Positions 1 to 8,323 of a stretch of 64,000 bases of DNA are shown here, piece after piece (position 1 is the stretch's first letter; each line of letters opens with the position of its first letter). This DNA is from Arthrobacter sp. 31Y. GTDB taxonomy: Bacteria > Actinomycetota > Actinomycetes > Actinomycetales > Micrococcaceae. The stretch lies in the NCBI RefSeq assembly GCF_000526335.1, contig NZ_JAFW01000001.1, forward strand, positions 4,340,001-4,404,000, written 5' to 3'. The notes beneath the pieces are model-generated. The model had not been told where the DNA came from. It saw only the letters and a list, made by a program, of their open reading frames with translations, and did no database searches. The position numbers were made by a program, and so were the translations under genes.

Positions 1-450
1 GCCCGCGTACAGCGCCAAATGCTGCAGGACCTCGGCCGTGAACCGACACCTGAGGAGCTGGCACTCGAACTGGACATGACGCCTGAGAAGGTTGTCGAGG
101 TCCAGAAGTACGGGCGCGAGCCGATTTCACTGCACACCCCGCTGGGTGAGGACGGTGACTCGGAGTTCGGTGATCTGATTGAGGACTCGGAGGCTGTTGT
201 TCCCGCCGACGCCGTCAGCTTCACGCTCCTGCAGGAGCAGCTGCATTCCGTTTTGGACACACTGTCCGAGCGCGAGGCCGGGGTTGTGGCCATGCGCTTC
301 GGCCTGACCGATGGTCAGCCGAAGACTTTAGACGAAATCGGCAAGGTCTACGGCGTCACGCGTGAGCGCATTCGCCAGATCGAAAGCAAGACCATGTCCA
401 AGCTGAGGCACCCGTCCCGCTCGCAGGTCCTGCGGGACTACCTGGACTAA
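1..450 (+). CDS. sigA: RNA polymerase primary sigma factor, C-terminal part (5' truncated by window)
   Basis: Primary (housekeeping) sigma factor that directs core RNA polymerase to -35/-10 promoters. The reading frame is open from base 1, so only the last 149 residues are present. Visible are sigma region 3 ([12 protein letters not shown]) and region 4, whose helix-turn-helix reads [20 protein letters not shown] and ends with the usual [17 protein letters not shown] tail. This tail is typical of actinobacterial SigA/HrdB/RpoD group 1 sigmas. A strong hairpin with a T run follows 20 bases after the stop. Neighbouring DUF7455 and topoisomerase genes match the actinobacterial sigA locus. A group 2 sigma is the only realistic alternative and is less likely given this context. 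Confidence 0.95.
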   Translation, partial: ARVQRQMLQDLGREPTPEELALELDMTPEKVVEVQKYGREPISLHTPLGEDGDSEFGDLIEDSEAVVPADAVSFTLLQEQLHSVLDTLSEREAGVVAMRFGLTDGQPKTLDEIGKVYGVTRERIRQIESKTMSKLRHPSRSQVLRDYLD

Positions 451-469
451 ACAAGCAGAATCATGGGAG

Positions 470-506
470 GTGGCCCGGCCGGATTTCCGGCTGGGCCACT
501 TTTTTG
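470..506 (+). terminator. Intrinsic terminator of sigA
   Basis: A 13-bp G+C-rich stem (GTGGCCCGGCCGG pairing with CCGGCTGGGCCAC, one G-U pair) with a short loop is followed by a run of seven T. It lies 20 bases after the sigA stop codon. Confidence 0.85.
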
Positions 507-559
507 AGCGTATTCAGTTGAGTCCCTGGAGCCAGTTGAGCTTCTTGGAACGAAACGCA

Positions 560-591
560 ACAAGGCCCCTCCCTGTTGGGAGGAGCCTTGT
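560..591 (-). terminator. Intrinsic terminator of the DUF7455 gene
   Basis: Near-perfect stem (ACAAGGC.CCTCCC with GGGAGGAGCCTTGT) located downstream of the minus-strand small gene. Read on the minus strand it is followed by a T-rich stretch (TTGCGTTTCGTT). It sits tail to tail with the sigA terminator. Confidence 0.7.
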
Positions 592-628
592 CATGTCATC
601 ACATCGGGTTTCCGGTGATCCGGGTTGC

Positions 629-850
629 CTAGTCGACGGGGACGGGAGCCTTCTCGGTGAGGCGCTCGGTCTCATCGTGCCAGTCGGAAGTCATGGGCCG
701 AAGCGTGGCTTCAACTGCGCGGGCGTGGTGGCCGCAGAACAGCAGCTCACCGCCGGAGGACTCGAGTACAACGCGGACGTACGCTTGGGCTCCGCAACGG
801 TCACAGCGATCAGCTGCGTTCAGCGTGCGGTCTGCAACTGCTGTTGTCAT
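629..850 (-). CDS. DUF7455 small zinc-ribbon-like protein
   Basis: A 73-residue protein of unknown function that is a regular neighbour of sigA in actinobacteria (the Mycobacterium tuberculosis counterpart is Rv2708c, from memory). It has a CDRCGAQAYV knuckle followed by a LLFCGHHA motif, so four to five Cys/His ligands could bind one zinc ion. The start at 850 (MTTAVADRTL) is chosen because AAGGAGG lies just upstream; the longer frame reaching 907 has no such site. The gene is convergent with sigA and has its own terminator. A zinc-binding regulatory or RNA polymerase-associated role is possible but nothing in the sequence proves it. Confidence 0.85.
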   Translation of the reverse strand: MTTAVADRTLNAADRCDRCGAQAYVRVVLESSGGELLFCGHHARAVEATLRPMTSDWHDETERLTEKAPVPVD

Positions 851-1105
851 GTCGGCCTCCTTAGTAGTTCTGTACATCCATATAACCAGCATTCGACGCA
901 GATCCATGGCAAGGATGGGTCACTTTCGCTGTCCGCGTATCACATGTGCGTAACGTAACCGGGAAGGCTCCGCCTGCACTGGAGTGGCAAACGGGGCTTG
1001 CTGCCTTCCCCGGCTAGGCTGGTACGGGCAGTGTTTGCCGTGATTTACCAGTCAAAGGCGGCTGGGAAGTACCCCCGAGATATACCCCGAAGGAGCACAC
1101 CGCGA

Positions 1106-3214
1106 GTGGCACCGAGTTCTGAATACAACGCCCGGCATTTGTCTGTCCTTGAGGGCCTGGAAGCCGTTCGAAAGCGCCCTGGCATGTACATCGGCTCCAC
1201 GGACTCCCGCGGTCTCATGCACTGCCTGTGGGAAATCATCGACAACGCCGTGGATGAGGCCTTGGCCGGCTTTGGGCATGACATCAAGGTCATTCTGCAC
1301 GCGGACAACTCGGTGGAGATTCACGACGATGGTCGCGGTATTCCCGTGGACGTCGAACCCAAGACCGGCCTCTCCGGCGTCGAGGTCGTCTTCACCAAAC
1401 TGCACGCAGGCGGTAAATTCGGCGGCGGTTCCTACACTGCCTCGGGTGGTCTGCATGGTGTGGGAGCCTCTGTGGTGAACGCGTTGTCAAGCCGCTTGGA
1501 CGTTCAGGTGGACCGTGGCAGCAAGACGTACCAAATGTCATTCCGTCGCGGAGAGCCTGGACGCTTCGTGGATGCCGGTGCAAAGCCAAGCCCCAATGCG
1601 CCCTTTGAACCGTTCGTTGAGAAGTCGGTGCTCGATGTTGTGGGCAAGGCAAAGCGCGGTGTCACGGGAACCCGCGTGCGTTATTGGTCGGACCGTCAGA
1701 TTTTCACCCCTGATGCCAAGTTCTCTTACGACGATCTGGCGTCAAGGGCGCGTCAGACTTCCTTCCTTGTGCCGGGCCTGAAGATCACCGTGCGCGACGA
1801 ACGGAAGCTGGCCGGCACACCGGGGGAGTCCGGTGTCCATGAGGAAGTGTTCCACCACGACGGCGGCATCTCCGAGTTCGTTGAGTTCCTCGCGGCCGAT
1901 TCCGGCGTGACGGACGTTTGGCGCCTTCATGGGTCCGGAAAGTTCAAGGAAACCGTCCCCGTGCTCGATGAAAACGGGCACAGCAAGATTGCCGAGGTCG
2001 AACGTGACTGTGAGGTGGACATCGCCCTGCGCTGGGGCATTGGTTATGAGACGACTATGCGCAGCTTCGTCAACATCATCGCCACGCCCAAGGGCGGAAC
2101 GCACCAGTCCGGTTTTGAAACTGCTCTGCTGAAGACTTTCCGCAAGGCTGTGGAGACGAATGCACGCAAGCTAAAAGCCGGGAACGACAAGATTGAGAAG
2201 GACGATATTCTCGCCGGGCTGACGGCCGTCCTGACCGTCCGGCTGGCGGAGCCGCAGTTCGAGGGACAGACCAAGGAGATCCTCGGCACCTCCGCGGTCC
2301 GGGCCATTGTAGCCAAGGTGGTTGAGAAGGAAATATCCGCGAGGCTGAATTCGGCCAACCGCAACGACAAAGCCCAATCCGCGCTCCTGCTGGAGAAGAT
2401 GGTGGCCGAGATGAAGTCGCGCATCTCAGCCCGTGTGCACAAGGAAACCCAGCGCCGCAAGAACGCACTGGAAACGTCGTCGATGCCCACCAAGCTCGCC
2501 GACTGCCGGACTGATGATGTGGCCCGCTCCGAACTGTTCATCGTAGAGGGCGACTCGGCTCTCGGTACCGCCAAGCTTGCGCGGTCCTCTGACTTCCAGG
2601 CGCTGTTGCCCATCCGGGGAAAAATCCTGAACGTCCAGAAGGCATCAGTTGGCGACATGTTGTCCAACGCTGAGTGCGCCGCGTTGATCCAGGTTGTAGG
2701 CGCCGGCTCGGGTCGAAGCTTTGATATTGACGTTGCACGGTACGGCAAGGTCATCCTGATGACTGACGCCGACGTTGACGGCGCGCACATCCGGACCCTG
2801 CTGCTGACTCTGTTCTTCCGTTACATGCGGCCCATGGTGGAGGCGGGCCGTGTGTTTGCGGCTGTACCGCCGCTGCACCGCGTGGAGGTCATCAACCCGG
2901 GCCAAAAGGCCAATGAGATGATCTATACCTACTCGGAGGCCGAGCTCCACGTGCTTCTCTCCAATCTTGCCAAGGAAGGCAAACGCTACAAAGAGCCCAT
3001 CCAGAGGTACAAGGGTCTGGGTGAGATGGACGCACAGCAGCTGGCCGAGACCACCATGGACCCGCGCCACAGGACCCTTCGGAAGGTGGGCATCGAAAGC
3101 GCCCAGCGCGCCGAGGAAGTCTTCGACCTCCTGATGGGATCCGACGTTGCACCCCGCAAGGAATTCATCATTGCAGGTGCAGCCACCCTGGACCGGGAAC
3201 GCATCGACGCTTAG
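1106..3214 (+). CDS. parE: Type IIA DNA topoisomerase subunit B (topoisomerase IV ParE / GyrB2)
   Basis: ATPase subunit of a type IIA topoisomerase that passes one DNA duplex through another to decatenate or relax DNA. 702 residues from a GTG start preceded by AGGAG ten bases upstream; the longer frame from 998 lacks a good site. GHKL ATPase motifs are EIIDNAVDEA (E43, N47), DDGRGIPV and GGLHGVGASVVNAL. The TOPRIM part has LFIVEGDSALGTAK, PIRGKILNVQKA and LMTDADVDGAHIRTLLL, then QRYKGLGEM. The EGDS motif continues ALG where canonical GyrB has AGG. The partner A subunit lies at 15122-17638 on the other strand. Actinobacteria often keep this second gyrase-like pair near sigA; parE versus gyrB2 is a naming choice. 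Its stop overlaps that of the convergent MFS gene by four bases. Confidence 0.93.
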   Translation: MAPSSEYNARHLSVLEGLEAVRKRPGMYIGSTDSRGLMHCLWEIIDNAVDEALAGFGHDIKVILHADNSVEIHDDGRGIPVDVEPKTGLSGVEVVFTKLHAGGKFGGGSYTASGGLHGVGASVVNALSSRLDVQVDRGSKTYQMSFRRGEPGRFVDAGAKPSPNAPFEPFVEKSVLDVVGKAKRGVTGTRVRYWSDRQIFTPDAKFSYDDLASRARQTSFLVPGLKITVRDERKLAGTPGESGVHEEVFHHDGGISEFVEFLAADSGVTDVWRLHGSGKFKETVPVLDENGHSKIAEVERDCEVDIALRWGIGYETTMRSFVNIIATPKGGTHQSGFETALLKTFRKAVETNARKLKAGNDKIEKDDILAGLTAVLTVRLAEPQFEGQTKEILGTSAVRAIVAKVVEKEISARLNSANRNDKAQSALLLEKMVAEMKSRISARVHKETQRRKNALETSSMPTKLADCRTDDVARSELFIVEGDSALGTAKLARSSDFQALLPIRGKILNVQKASVGDMLSNAECAALIQVVGAGSGRSFDIDVARYGKVILMTDADVDGAHIRTLLLTLFFRYMRPMVEAGRVFAAVPPLHRVEVINPGQKANEMIYTYSEAELHVLLSNLAKEGKRYKEPIQRYKGLGEMDAQQLAETTMDPRHRTLRKVGIESAQRAEEVFDLLMGSDVAPRKEFIIAGAATLDRERIDA

Positions 3215-4419
3215 CTCGGGGTCCCCGGAACCGGGGCATCGTCAGTGGCTGCTTTAGTGATTGCGGGGGCGGCGAACGTAGCTGCACCCACCACCAAAGC
3301 CAACGCTCCCAGACCCCAGGGCAGCCCGGCGGCTACGGCAACACCGCCCACCAGCAGCGGCCCACCGGCGTCGCCAAGTTCACGGCCAAGTTCGGCTGAG
3401 CCCATTGTCCTGCCGAGGCGTTCGGCGGGCGTGGCATCGGCCAGGTGGGCGAAAGCGAGAGGCGTGGCAACACCGATTCCCACGCCGATGAGCACGGCCG
3501 CGCAGTAGATCCAGACCGCGCCGGGCAACACTCCGGCCAGCAGGGTTCCTGCCGAGATGGCGAGCAGGCCGGCCACCATCCCTGGCCTGTCGGCGAGCCT
3601 TCCTTGATCGCGAAGCCGGCCGACGCGGGGCTGTATCAGCGCGGAGGCTATTGCAAGCACCGTGACGACAGCCACGCTGCCCGCTGTCCCCAGCCCCTCC
3701 CGTGCGGCCAGGGCAGGGAGAAAACCAACGGCTGCCCCAAGGGCTCCCGTGGCTGCAGCCAGTACCAGCGTTGGCCCAAGGAATGACCGCTCGGTGCTCT
3801 GTCGCCACACATCCATGATGGTGTATCTGGGCCGGGGCAGCGGCCGCAAGCGGGGTACCGATGCAAGGGCCCACGCAGCCACCGCCATGCCCAGCGACGC
3901 AAGAATGCCGAACAGGAGGCTGAACCCTCCGATGATGATGGCCACGGCTCCCAAGAGTGGGCCGACAGCGTAGCCGAGCCCTTTCCATGAGCCGTACCGT
4001 CCAAAGTAGTGTCCGGTCTTCCCGCCTGCGAGCCGGGCGACACTGGCGGATGAGGCCGGTGAAAAGGCGGAGGCGGCCATCCCCTGCCCCAAGCGCGCAG
4101 CGGCGAGCAGGGCGGGCTGATCGGCCCACAAACCAATCAAGGAGGCGGCGGAGAAGGCCACCAGCCCACCCACGATGACCGGTTTGGGTCCAATACGGTC
4201 GCTGAGGGCACCAAACACTGGCTTGAGAAACACTTCCGCGACGTCGTACAAAGCCAGCAGGACGCCAAGAGTCAGCAAGCTGAGCCCGATGTCGGCGCTT
4301 TCAGCCCCCAGTCCAGCAGCGACAGCATGGGCGCCGAAGGCGGTGGTAAAGCCCGCTGCGTAGAGAGGCCAGCGCTGGCTGGGCGGAATATCAGGACGAA
4401 CTGCTTGGTGGGGATTCAC
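3211..4419 (-). CDS. MFS family efflux transporter
   Basis: A 402-residue integral membrane protein with about 12 predicted hydrophobic segments. The conserved loop 2-3 motif A is visible as GALSDRIGPKP at residues 70-80, which marks the major facilitator superfamily, most like drug or small-molecule/proton antiporters. The start is placed at GTG 4419 (VNPHQAVRP), because upstream codons run through the operator and into the divergent gene. Only 34 bases separate it from the divergent ChrB-like gene, with a 28-bp palindrome between, so the two are probably co-regulated. Substrate unknown; chromate or another toxic anion is a guess from the neighbour only. No ribosome-binding site is seen before the start, which suggests a leaderless mRNA. 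Confidence 0.85.
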   Translation of the reverse strand: MNPHQAVRPDIPPSQRWPLYAAGFTTAFGAHAVAAGLGAESADIGLSLLTLGVLLALYDVAEVFLKPVFGALSDRIGPKPVIVGGLVAFSAASLIGLWADQPALLAAARLGQGMAASAFSPASSASVARLAGGKTGHYFGRYGSWKGLGYAVGPLLGAVAIIIGGFSLLFGILASLGMAVAAWALASVPRLRPLPRPRYTIMDVWRQSTERSFLGPTLVLAAATGALGAAVGFLPALAAREGLGTAGSVAVVTVLAIASALIQPRVGRLRDQGRLADRPGMVAGLLAISAGTLLAGVLPGAVWIYCAAVLIGVGIGVATPLAFAHLADATPAERLGRTMGSAELGRELGDAGGPLLVGGVAVAAGLPWGLGALALVVGAATFAAPAITKAATDDAPVPGTPS

Positions 4420-4422
4420 ATC

Positions 4423-4450
4423 ACTGAATGTAACAGCTGCTACATTCAGT
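4423..4450. promoter_or_regulatory. 28-bp palindromic operator between divergent start codons
   Basis: Near-perfect dyad: the 14-base left arm ACTGAATGTAACAG matches the reverse complement of the right arm CTGCTACATTCAGT at 13 of 14 positions. It lies 3 bases from the MFS start (4419) and 3 bases from the ChrB-like start (4454). Probable binding site for the ChrB-like protein, controlling both genes (inference). Confidence 0.7.
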
Positions 4451-4453
4451 GGT

Positions 4454-4990
4454 GTGATTGATGAACGTTGGCTGCTGATTTTGGTCCAGGTTCCGGCCCA
4501 GCCCTCCCGGCACAGGGTGGCCGTGTGGCGCGAATTGCGTCGGACTGGGGCGGTTCCGTTGTCGCCGGGAACCTGGGTTCTTCCTGCCCACCCGGCCTTT
4601 GATGAGGGCCTCACTCGAGCTGAGGCGCTGGTAGCGAAGGGTGAAGGATCCTGGACGCTGGTGGACGCTGTGCCCCGGGATCAAGGGGCGGGTGCGTTCC
4701 GTAACGCGTTCGAAGCAGCCCGGTTGGAGGAATGGAACGAGTTCACGGCCGATTGTGGCAAATTCGAGCAGGAGATCGCCAAAGAGATCTCACGGGAGAA
4801 GTTCACTTTCGCCGAACTGGAGGAAGAAGAGCAGAGCCTTGAGCGCTTGAGGCGCTGGTTTAGGGAGCTGAAATCCCGCGATGTCCTCCACCTGCCCCAG
4901 GCGGAGGACGCTTCTGCACATTTGGCTCGATGCGCCGAAGCCCTGGAAGCTTACGCGTCCCTGGTGTATGAAGCGACGCTGCCACAGTAG
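4454..4990 (+). CDS. ChrB N-terminal-domain regulator-like protein
   Basis: A 178-residue soluble protein resembling the N-terminal domain of ChrB, a sensor/regulator of chromate resistance operons. The start reads IDERWLLILVQVPAQPSRHR, then VWRELRRTGAVPLSPGTWVLP, a pattern typical of ChrB (residues 1-45). A charged helical C-terminal half (EISREKFTFAELEEEEQSLERL) follows. It lacks the C-terminal ChrB domain found in full-length proteins of about 300 residues. The GTG at 4454 is the only in-frame start close to the conserved N terminus and has no ribosome-binding site, so translation may be leaderless. Paired divergently with an MFS transporter instead of ChrA. It could regulate that exporter; the real inducer is unknown. 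Confidence 0.8.
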   Translation: MIDERWLLILVQVPAQPSRHRVAVWRELRRTGAVPLSPGTWVLPAHPAFDEGLTRAEALVAKGEGSWTLVDAVPRDQGAGAFRNAFEAARLEEWNEFTADCGKFEQEIAKEISREKFTFAELEEEEQSLERLRRWFRELKSRDVLHLPQAEDASAHLARCAEALEAYASLVYEATLPQ

Positions 4991-5031
4991 GCGCTGCTGA
5001 AGGGCTGCTGCGGTGTAAGCCGGGCAGCAAG

Positions 5032-6033
5032 TCAGCCCAGTAATCCAGGGACGATCAAAAGTGCCGTGGGCACTGCCAGCAGCAGGGCCGAGGCCAAGAG
5101 AACCAGCACGCGCGCAGGCTTGGTGAGCGGCGGTTTGGGTGAGAGCAGGCGGCTGACGCGGGACGCCGTCGTGCGCGGTGAGTCGGCACCGCCGGTAGCG
5201 CTGACGGCATTGCCCTCCACGACGGCGCCACCAGCACTGAGTGCCTGGCCGCCGGGAACCTGCCCGTCCAGGGCCGGCTGCGAGGTTCCGCTGGCAACAA
5301 TGGCAATGGCTTTGATCAGCGTGCCTTTGCTCTCGGTGCGGAGTGCGACGTCGTCGGCCAGCATTTCGATCAGTGAGTTCACGGCGGTCTGGGCCAGCCG
5401 GGTGGTGGGGAACCAGGGCAGTGCCTGGCGCCAGGCAGCAAAAGCCCAAAGGAGGAGATCGTGGCGCTGGGACAAGTGGGCATTTTCGTGAATGAGGACA
5501 GCCCTGAGCTCAGCCGGCTCCAGTGCTGCCATAAGGCCGTCGGACAGTACTGTTACGGATCGGGCGCCGCCGGGCAGGCAGTAGGCCACGGGGGAGTCGT
5601 GGTTGATCACCACGGTGCCGGGGCCGTCGTCGGACGGTGATGCCAGCAGGGCGAGCAGTTCGCGGTGGCGTCGCCGTTGGCGTTCAATCTTGTAGTAGGT
5701 CAGCAGCAGGGTGAAGACCAGATGCGCGGTCAGCAGTGCTGCTGCGGAGAGCGCAAAGAGGTGCCAAAAGCCCAGCGCGGTGGTGGGTTCGTTGTTGAAT
5801 ACCATCCCGGCCAGGCTCTTGAGCCCTGCTATGAGGTTGTCCCCGATTGGCTCCAGTCCGTAGACGAGCATGGCCCCGATCATGGACAAGCCACCGGCGA
5901 GAGCGATCGCCTGCCACAGCACCATGGCGGTGAAAGGGGATCGCGCCGGCCACTGTGCGCGCGAGAGCAGCACGGGTACCGGCCACGCCAGGATCAATGC
6001 CAGGACCGCAAGCAGATATGAGGTCCAGAACAT
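5032..6033 (-). CDS. M56 family membrane zinc metallopeptidase (BlaR1-like)
   Basis: Integral membrane metallopeptidase of the BlaR1/MecR1 M56 family, 333 residues. About three hydrophobic segments lie in the first 115 residues and one near 305-330. The zinc site is HENAH at 182-186 inside AVLIHENAHLSQRHD, with the third ligand glutamate in EMLADD (E223). There is no penicillin-binding sensor domain. It lies five bases after the BlaI repressor gene and is surely co-transcribed. By analogy with mycobacterial Rv1845c/Rv1846c it would cleave or inactivate BlaI upon an envelope or respiratory signal (inference). The region between residues 250 and 300 is low complexity. Confidence 0.9.
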   Translation of the reverse strand: MFWTSYLLAVLALILAWPVPVLLSRAQWPARSPFTAMVLWQAIALAGGLSMIGAMLVYGLEPIGDNLIAGLKSLAGMVFNNEPTTALGFWHLFALSAAALLTAHLVFTLLLTYYKIERQRRRHRELLALLASPSDDGPGTVVINHDSPVAYCLPGGARSVTVLSDGLMAALEPAELRAVLIHENAHLSQRHDLLLWAFAAWRQALPWFPTTRLAQTAVNSLIEMLADDVALRTESKGTLIKAIAIVASGTSQPALDGQVPGGQALSAGGAVVEGNAVSATGGADSPRTTASRVSRLLSPKPPLTKPARVLVLLASALLLAVPTALLIVPGLLG

Positions 6034-6038
6034 AGTGG

Positions 6039-6425
6039 CTAATTGTAGCCGAGCAGTTTGCGCAGGGTAGCGGCTTCACTTTCGGTGACGGAACCAATGA
6101 AGCGGGCAAGCACGGCCTCGCGGTCCGGAGCCGAGCCCAGGACTTCATGCATGAGTTCGGCGGTGTGGTCCGCGCGGCTTGAAACGGCTTGGTAGCGGTG
6201 CGGCCGCGTTCCGCGTTCGCGCTCCACCAGACCCTTCTTTTCCAGGCGCGAGAGCACAGTGAGGACCGTGGTTACTGCCAGGTCCTTGCCTTGATGACCC
6301 GCAGTGCCGTCGCCGGCCTCGGAATCCTGCGCCAAGAGATCGCGCAGTGTGTTGGCAGTTGCAGCCTCCTGGCCTGCCCAGAGCAGATCCATCACTGCCC
6401 GTTCCAGTTCCCCAAGACTTGCCAT
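6039..6425 (-). CDS. blaI: BlaI/MecI/CopY family transcriptional repressor
   Basis: A 128-residue winged-helix repressor. The N-terminal part (ASLGELERAVMDLLWAGQEA) is the standard BlaI helix 1; the recognition helix and wing follow at VTTVLTVLSRLEKKGLVERE (51-70). The C-terminal dimerisation part is short. A polar insertion (DSEAGDGTAGHQGK, 34-47) lies between helices 2 and 3, longer than in MecI. The ATG at 6425 is chosen because the family begins there; the frame reaching 6497 adds nothing conserved. It precedes the M56 peptidase in one operon. Three matching TTCTAC-N5-GTAGAA dyads in the 280-bp gap to cydA are its probable operators, implying autoregulation and control of cydABDC. Confidence 0.9.
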   Translation of the reverse strand: MASLGELERAVMDLLWAGQEAATANTLRDLLAQDSEAGDGTAGHQGKDLAVTTVLTVLSRLEKKGLVERERGTRPHRYQAVSSRADHTAELMHEVLGSAPDREAVLARFIGSVTESEAATLRKLLGYN

Positions 6426-6523
6426 CGATTCGTCCCTACCTTCCGCTTTCCGGTGCAGAGTACCTGCTGCCGGAAGCGATGATCCAACATTCCACAATAA
6501 ATCTACCGCTTTTTAGACCTTCA

Positions 6524-6540
6524 TTCTACGTGAGGTAGAA
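6524..6540. promoter_or_regulatory. Predicted BlaI operator O1 (blaI side)
   Basis: 17-bp dyad TTCTACGTGAGGTAGAA, about 100 bases upstream of the blaI start. It adjoins a plausible minus-strand promoter whose -10-like element is TAGATT near 6503-6508. Shares the TTCTAC-N5-GTAGAA form with two further sites before cydA. Confidence 0.65.
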
Positions 6541-6622
6541 CTATCGGCGCGCCGCTTCCGCGGGAAGGCCCTTGCGCGTGGGTTACGCCACTTGAAGAAT
6601 GGGTTTCGTCGGCCTCCGTTTG

Positions 6623-6639
6623 TTCTACACTGTGTAGAA
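6623..6639. promoter_or_regulatory. Predicted BlaI operator O2 (cydA side)
   Basis: Perfect 17-bp dyad TTCTACACTGTGTAGAA, 67 bases before the cydA ATG. Its centre is 25 bases from the centre of the next site, so two dimers could bind side by side. Confidence 0.7.
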
Positions 6640-6647
6640 GAGAAGTT

Positions 6648-6664
6648 TTCTACGTGACGTAGAA
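6648..6664. promoter_or_regulatory. Predicted BlaI operator O3 (cydA side)
   Basis: 17-bp dyad TTCTACGTGACGTAGAA with identical half-sites to O2, 42 bases before the cydA ATG. The ribosome-binding site AAAGGA at about 6695-6700 follows it. Confidence 0.7.
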
Positions 6665-6705
6665 GTAGGGTCATCGTACTTCGGTCCACCGCACAAAGGA
6701 CAGCC

Positions 6706-8304
6706 ATGGACGCCTTGGAAATCGCACGCTGGCAATTCGGTATCACTACCGTCTACCACTTCATGATGGTGCCGCTCACTATTGGCCTCGGCCTGGTGGT
6801 GGCCATCATCCAGACCATCTGGTACCGCACCGGCAAGCCCGAATACCTGCGGATGACCAAGTTCTGGGGAAAGCTCTTCCTCATCAACTTCATCATGGGT
6901 GTAGCCACCGGCATCGTCCAGGAATTCCAGTTCGGTATGGCATGGAGCGAGTACAGCCGCTTCGTCGGAGATGTTTTCGGCGCACCGCTGGCCCTCGAAG
7001 CCCTGTTGGCCTTCTTCGTTGAATCCACCTTCCTGGGCCTGTGGATCTTCGGCTGGAAGCAGCTCAAGCGCGGCGTGCACCTGGCCTGTTTGTGGATCGC
7101 CGTGATTGGTTCGGTCTTCTCCGCATACTTCATCATCGTGGCGAACTCCTGGATGCAGCACCCTGTGGGCGTCGAAATGGTGGACGGCCGGCCGGTGATG
7201 ACGGACGCCTGGGCTGTATTCACCAACAACACAGCGCTGGTTGCAGTGCCCCACACCTTGTTCGGTGCACTCGCCGTCGCGGGAGCCTTCCTCCTGGGCA
7301 TTGCTTGGTACCACCTCTGGCGTCGACGTCACGACGGCGTGGACGTTGTAGGCAAGGACGGCAAGTTGGTCCCTGGCGAAGCCTCAATCCCGGGTCGCGA
7401 CAAAACCGATTACACCGTGTGGATGAGGTCCCTGCGCATCGGCGCAGTGGTGGCCATGATCTCCTTTGCGGGAACTGCCATCACAGGTGACCTGCAGGGC
7501 AAGCTCATGTTCGAGCAGCAGCCCATGAAGATGGCTGCCGCTGAAGCTGCCTGCCACGACGGCACGGGCTTCTCGGTACTGAGCGTCGGTAACCTGGGTG
7601 CCAAAAACTGCGACGACATTGTGGCTGTCATTGAAGTACCCGGAATCCTTTCCTTCCTGGCCAAGGGCGACTTCACCACCGAAGTCAAGGGTGTGAACAG
7701 CCTGCTGGGTGAGTACAAGGAGAAGTACGGCACTCACCTGCCGGACAATCCCTTGTACGGGGAACGCGCCGGACAGGAAATCCAATACGTTCCGGTAATG
7801 GAAGTTACGTACTGGGGCTTCCGAATGATGATCGGCTTCGGTGGCATAGCAGCCTTCGCCGCCCTGCTGGCACTCTGGGTGACCCGCAAGGGTGCAGTCC
7901 CGGAGTCCAAGTGGCTCATGCGGCTGGCCGTCTTTGGGATCCTTGCACCGTTCGGCGCCAACGCCGCCGGCTGGATCTTCACGGAAATGGGAAGGCAGCC
8001 GTTTGTGGTGGCCCCCAACCCGGATATGAACGGCATCGACCAAGTGTTCATGTTCACCGCCGCTGCGGTGTCGCCTGGCGTCAGCGCAGGTGAGCTCATG
8101 ACCTCGCTGGTGGTGCTTACCGCCATCTATGCCGTGCTGTTGGTGGTGGAAGTGAAGCTCTTGGTCAAATACATCCGTGGGGGCGTGGCCTCGGCGATGC
8201 CTGAACTGGCGCATGCGCAGGACTCCAAGGATCAAGACGACAAGAATGACGACGGCGCGGGCCCGGACAAGTCCGGCGACGACGTCCTGGCATTCGCCTA
8301 CTAG
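6706..8304 (+). CDS. cydA: Cytochrome bd ubiquinol/menaquinol oxidase subunit I
   Basis: Subunit I of the bd-type quinol oxidase, a high-affinity terminal oxidase in the cytoplasmic membrane. 532 residues. Haem ligand candidates are H18 (QFGITTVYHFMMVPLT) and H183 (VPHTLFGA); conserved acids E98 and E106 lie in LEALLAFFVES; FRMMIG and EMGRQPF mark the later haem/quinol region. The Q-loop has two cysteines, C283 and C302, 19 apart, the same spacing as the disulfide reported in mycobacterial CydA. An acidic C-terminal tail (KDQDDKNDDGAGPDKSGDD) is unusual. ATG 6706 follows AAAGGA. First gene of cydA-cydB-cydDC, behind two BlaI-type operators. Confidence 0.97.
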   Translation: MDALEIARWQFGITTVYHFMMVPLTIGLGLVVAIIQTIWYRTGKPEYLRMTKFWGKLFLINFIMGVATGIVQEFQFGMAWSEYSRFVGDVFGAPLALEALLAFFVESTFLGLWIFGWKQLKRGVHLACLWIAVIGSVFSAYFIIVANSWMQHPVGVEMVDGRPVMTDAWAVFTNNTALVAVPHTLFGALAVAGAFLLGIAWYHLWRRRHDGVDVVGKDGKLVPGEASIPGRDKTDYTVWMRSLRIGAVVAMISFAGTAITGDLQGKLMFEQQPMKMAAAEAACHDGTGFSVLSVGNLGAKNCDDIVAVIEVPGILSFLAKGDFTTEVKGVNSLLGEYKEKYGTHLPDNPLYGERAGQEIQYVPVMEVTYWGFRMMIGFGGIAAFAALLALWVTRKGAVPESKWLMRLAVFGILAPFGANAAGWIFTEMGRQPFVVAPNPDMNGIDQVFMFTAAAVSPGVSAGELMTSLVVLTAIYAVLLVVEVKLLVKYIRGGVASAMPELAHAQDSKDQDDKNDDGAGPDKSGDDVLAFAY

Positions 8305-8323
8305 AAGCCAAGGGGTAATGACA

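Noticed and set aside
6541..6705. Rex-type operator (TTGTGA-N6-TCACAA) before cydA
   Set aside because: No such dyad is present; only the BlaI-type dyads were found.
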